The notes beneath the pieces are model-generated. The model did no database searches. It worked only from the letters and a program-made list of their open reading frames with translations, and had not been told where the DNA came from. This document shows positions 21,047 through 21,496 of a stretch of DNA of 21,496 nucleotides, in pieces. The position numbers and the translations under genes are program-made. The DNA is from Mycogone perniciosa (Eukaryota > Ascomycota > Sordariomycetes > Hypocreales > Hypocreaceae), in assembly GCA_025331125.1 (NCBI GenBank), contig JAOALB010000306.1:1-21496 (forward strand), written 5' to 3'. Within the stretch, counting starts at the first letter, position 1. Each line of letters begins with the position of its first letter.

Positions 21047-21088
21047 ATATTTATTAAAGTTATAGCCAACTTTTTTATAGTAAAAGCA
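21047..21088 (-). pseudogene. Gag CCHC zinc-knuckle remnant of element B
   Basis: The minus strand reads LCFYYKKVGYNFNKYNKK. Placed on the nucleocapsid pattern C-x2-C-x4-H-x4-C, position 1 is Cys (codon 21088-21086). Positions 4, 9 and 14 are Tyr, each a TAT one transition away from TGT (Cys) or CAT (His), and Gly precedes the His position as usual. The spacing is exact. The knuckle, which binds genomic RNA in virus-like particles, can no longer hold zinc. It is the only direct marker of gag in element B. Confidence 0.7.
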
Positions 21089-21423
21089 GAGTCCTTTAAT
21101 AATATATTCCTTGCAAAAGATTTAAAAGTAAAGTAATAGGGTATATATAGTATTTAGCTATATTAAATCGCTAGCTGGCATTAAAGCAGCGGCTTAATTA
21201 TTTTACTAGTATTAATAATATTACTATTAATACTAATACTACTATTATTAATAGCTATATTAACGCTAACTTATTTAAGCAGCGTAGAGGGTATTATTGT
21301 AAACGCCTTTTTAAAGCCTATTATAAATAGTCTAGTAAAGTTAATACTATTTAATAAAGTTAAATTTATTTAGCTTAGTTATTTAAGTCTTTATAGTATT
21401 AATAAGCTTTTAAAAGACCTTTA

Positions 21424-21496
21424 TGTGACGATCCGGGTTGATTCTCAAGGGATAAACCGAGGTTCGTGGGTTTATGTTGACAGAGAGGTCAGGGAT
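21424..21496. other. Edge of an unmutated insertion, possible LTR start
   Basis: From TGTGACGATCCGGG on, the sequence has balanced composition with normal CA, TG and CG steps, in sharp contrast to everything before it. It begins with TG, as LTRs do, and interrupts the gag region of element B. It matches neither the LTR of A, B nor C. It may be the 5' end of a young LTR element, or some other junction with non-repeat DNA. Only 73 bp are visible. Confidence 0.4.

Larger units (their letters stand above)
19664..21423 (-). mobile_element. Ty3/gypsy retrotransposon B, 5' part (gag-protease side, minus strand)
   Basis: This is the continuation of B beyond the copia insertion. The minus strand carries a gag zinc-knuckle remnant at 21047-21088. 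Its distance to the RT start, with element C removed, is about 1.7 kb, similar to the gag-to-RT distance in element A. The stretch 19670-21040 should hold protease and the gag-pol junction; frequent stops prevent recognition of an active site. The N-terminal part of gag and the 5' LTR are not visible, because the sequence type changes at 21424. Confidence 0.68.

Noticed and set aside
21424..21496. The terminal TGTGACG segment as the missing 5' LTR of element B
   Set aside because: Neither strand of it matches the B LTR at 9410-9543, and it lacks the mutation load of B.

Overview
This window looks like a block of AT-rich, repeat-silenced chromatin from a filamentous ascomycete (Pezizomycotina). 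I find no intact gene in it. It is dominated by TA, AT and AA/TT steps, while CA and TG are strongly depleted. Conserved retrotransposon domains are readable on both strands but are full of TAG/TAA stops where Gln and Trp are expected, and of Asp-to-Asn and Cys/His-to-Tyr changes. That is the signature of repeat-induced point mutation (RIP; C-to-T, mainly at CpA), a process of filamentous ascomycetes. The species cannot be named from this sequence.

Layout: (1) 1-76 is an (ATT)n microsatellite. (2) 77-2282 is degenerate AT-rich DNA without a recognisable feature. (3) 2288-8616, plus strand, is a structurally complete but dead Ty3/gypsy retrotransposon, called A here. It has two 162-bp LTRs, a perfect 5-bp target-site duplication (ATTTT), a polypurine tract, gag and RT/RNase H/integrase remnants, and a C-terminal chromodomain. 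(4) 8622-9409 is degenerate AT-rich spacer containing a near-perfect palindrome. (5) 9410-13140 plus 19664-21423, minus strand, is a second Ty3/gypsy element (B). It has a 3' LTR of about 134 bp, a polypurine tract, integrase and RT remnants and a gag zinc-knuckle remnant. It is split by (6) 13141-19663, plus strand, a Ty1/copia element (C) with two 580-bp LTRs, a primer-binding site resembling initiator tRNA-Met, a protease-integrase-RT-RNase H pseudogene and a one-mismatch 5-bp target-site duplication (TATAG/TATAA). (7) At 21424 the composition changes abruptly to non-RIPped sequence beginning TGTGACG, probably the edge of a younger insertion that runs off the window.

The elements form a small stratigraphy. 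A's LTRs differ at about 27 of 162 positions (25 transitions, 2 transversions, hand count). C's LTRs differ at about 50 of 580 (48 transitions, 2 transversions, plus two 1-base indels). C sits inside B, so B is older than C, and the sequence after 21424 looks unmutated and youngest. None of the polyproteins can be expressed as a functional protein. The likely present role of the window is as an AT-rich heterochromatic block, by analogy with RIPped regions of other ascomycetes.
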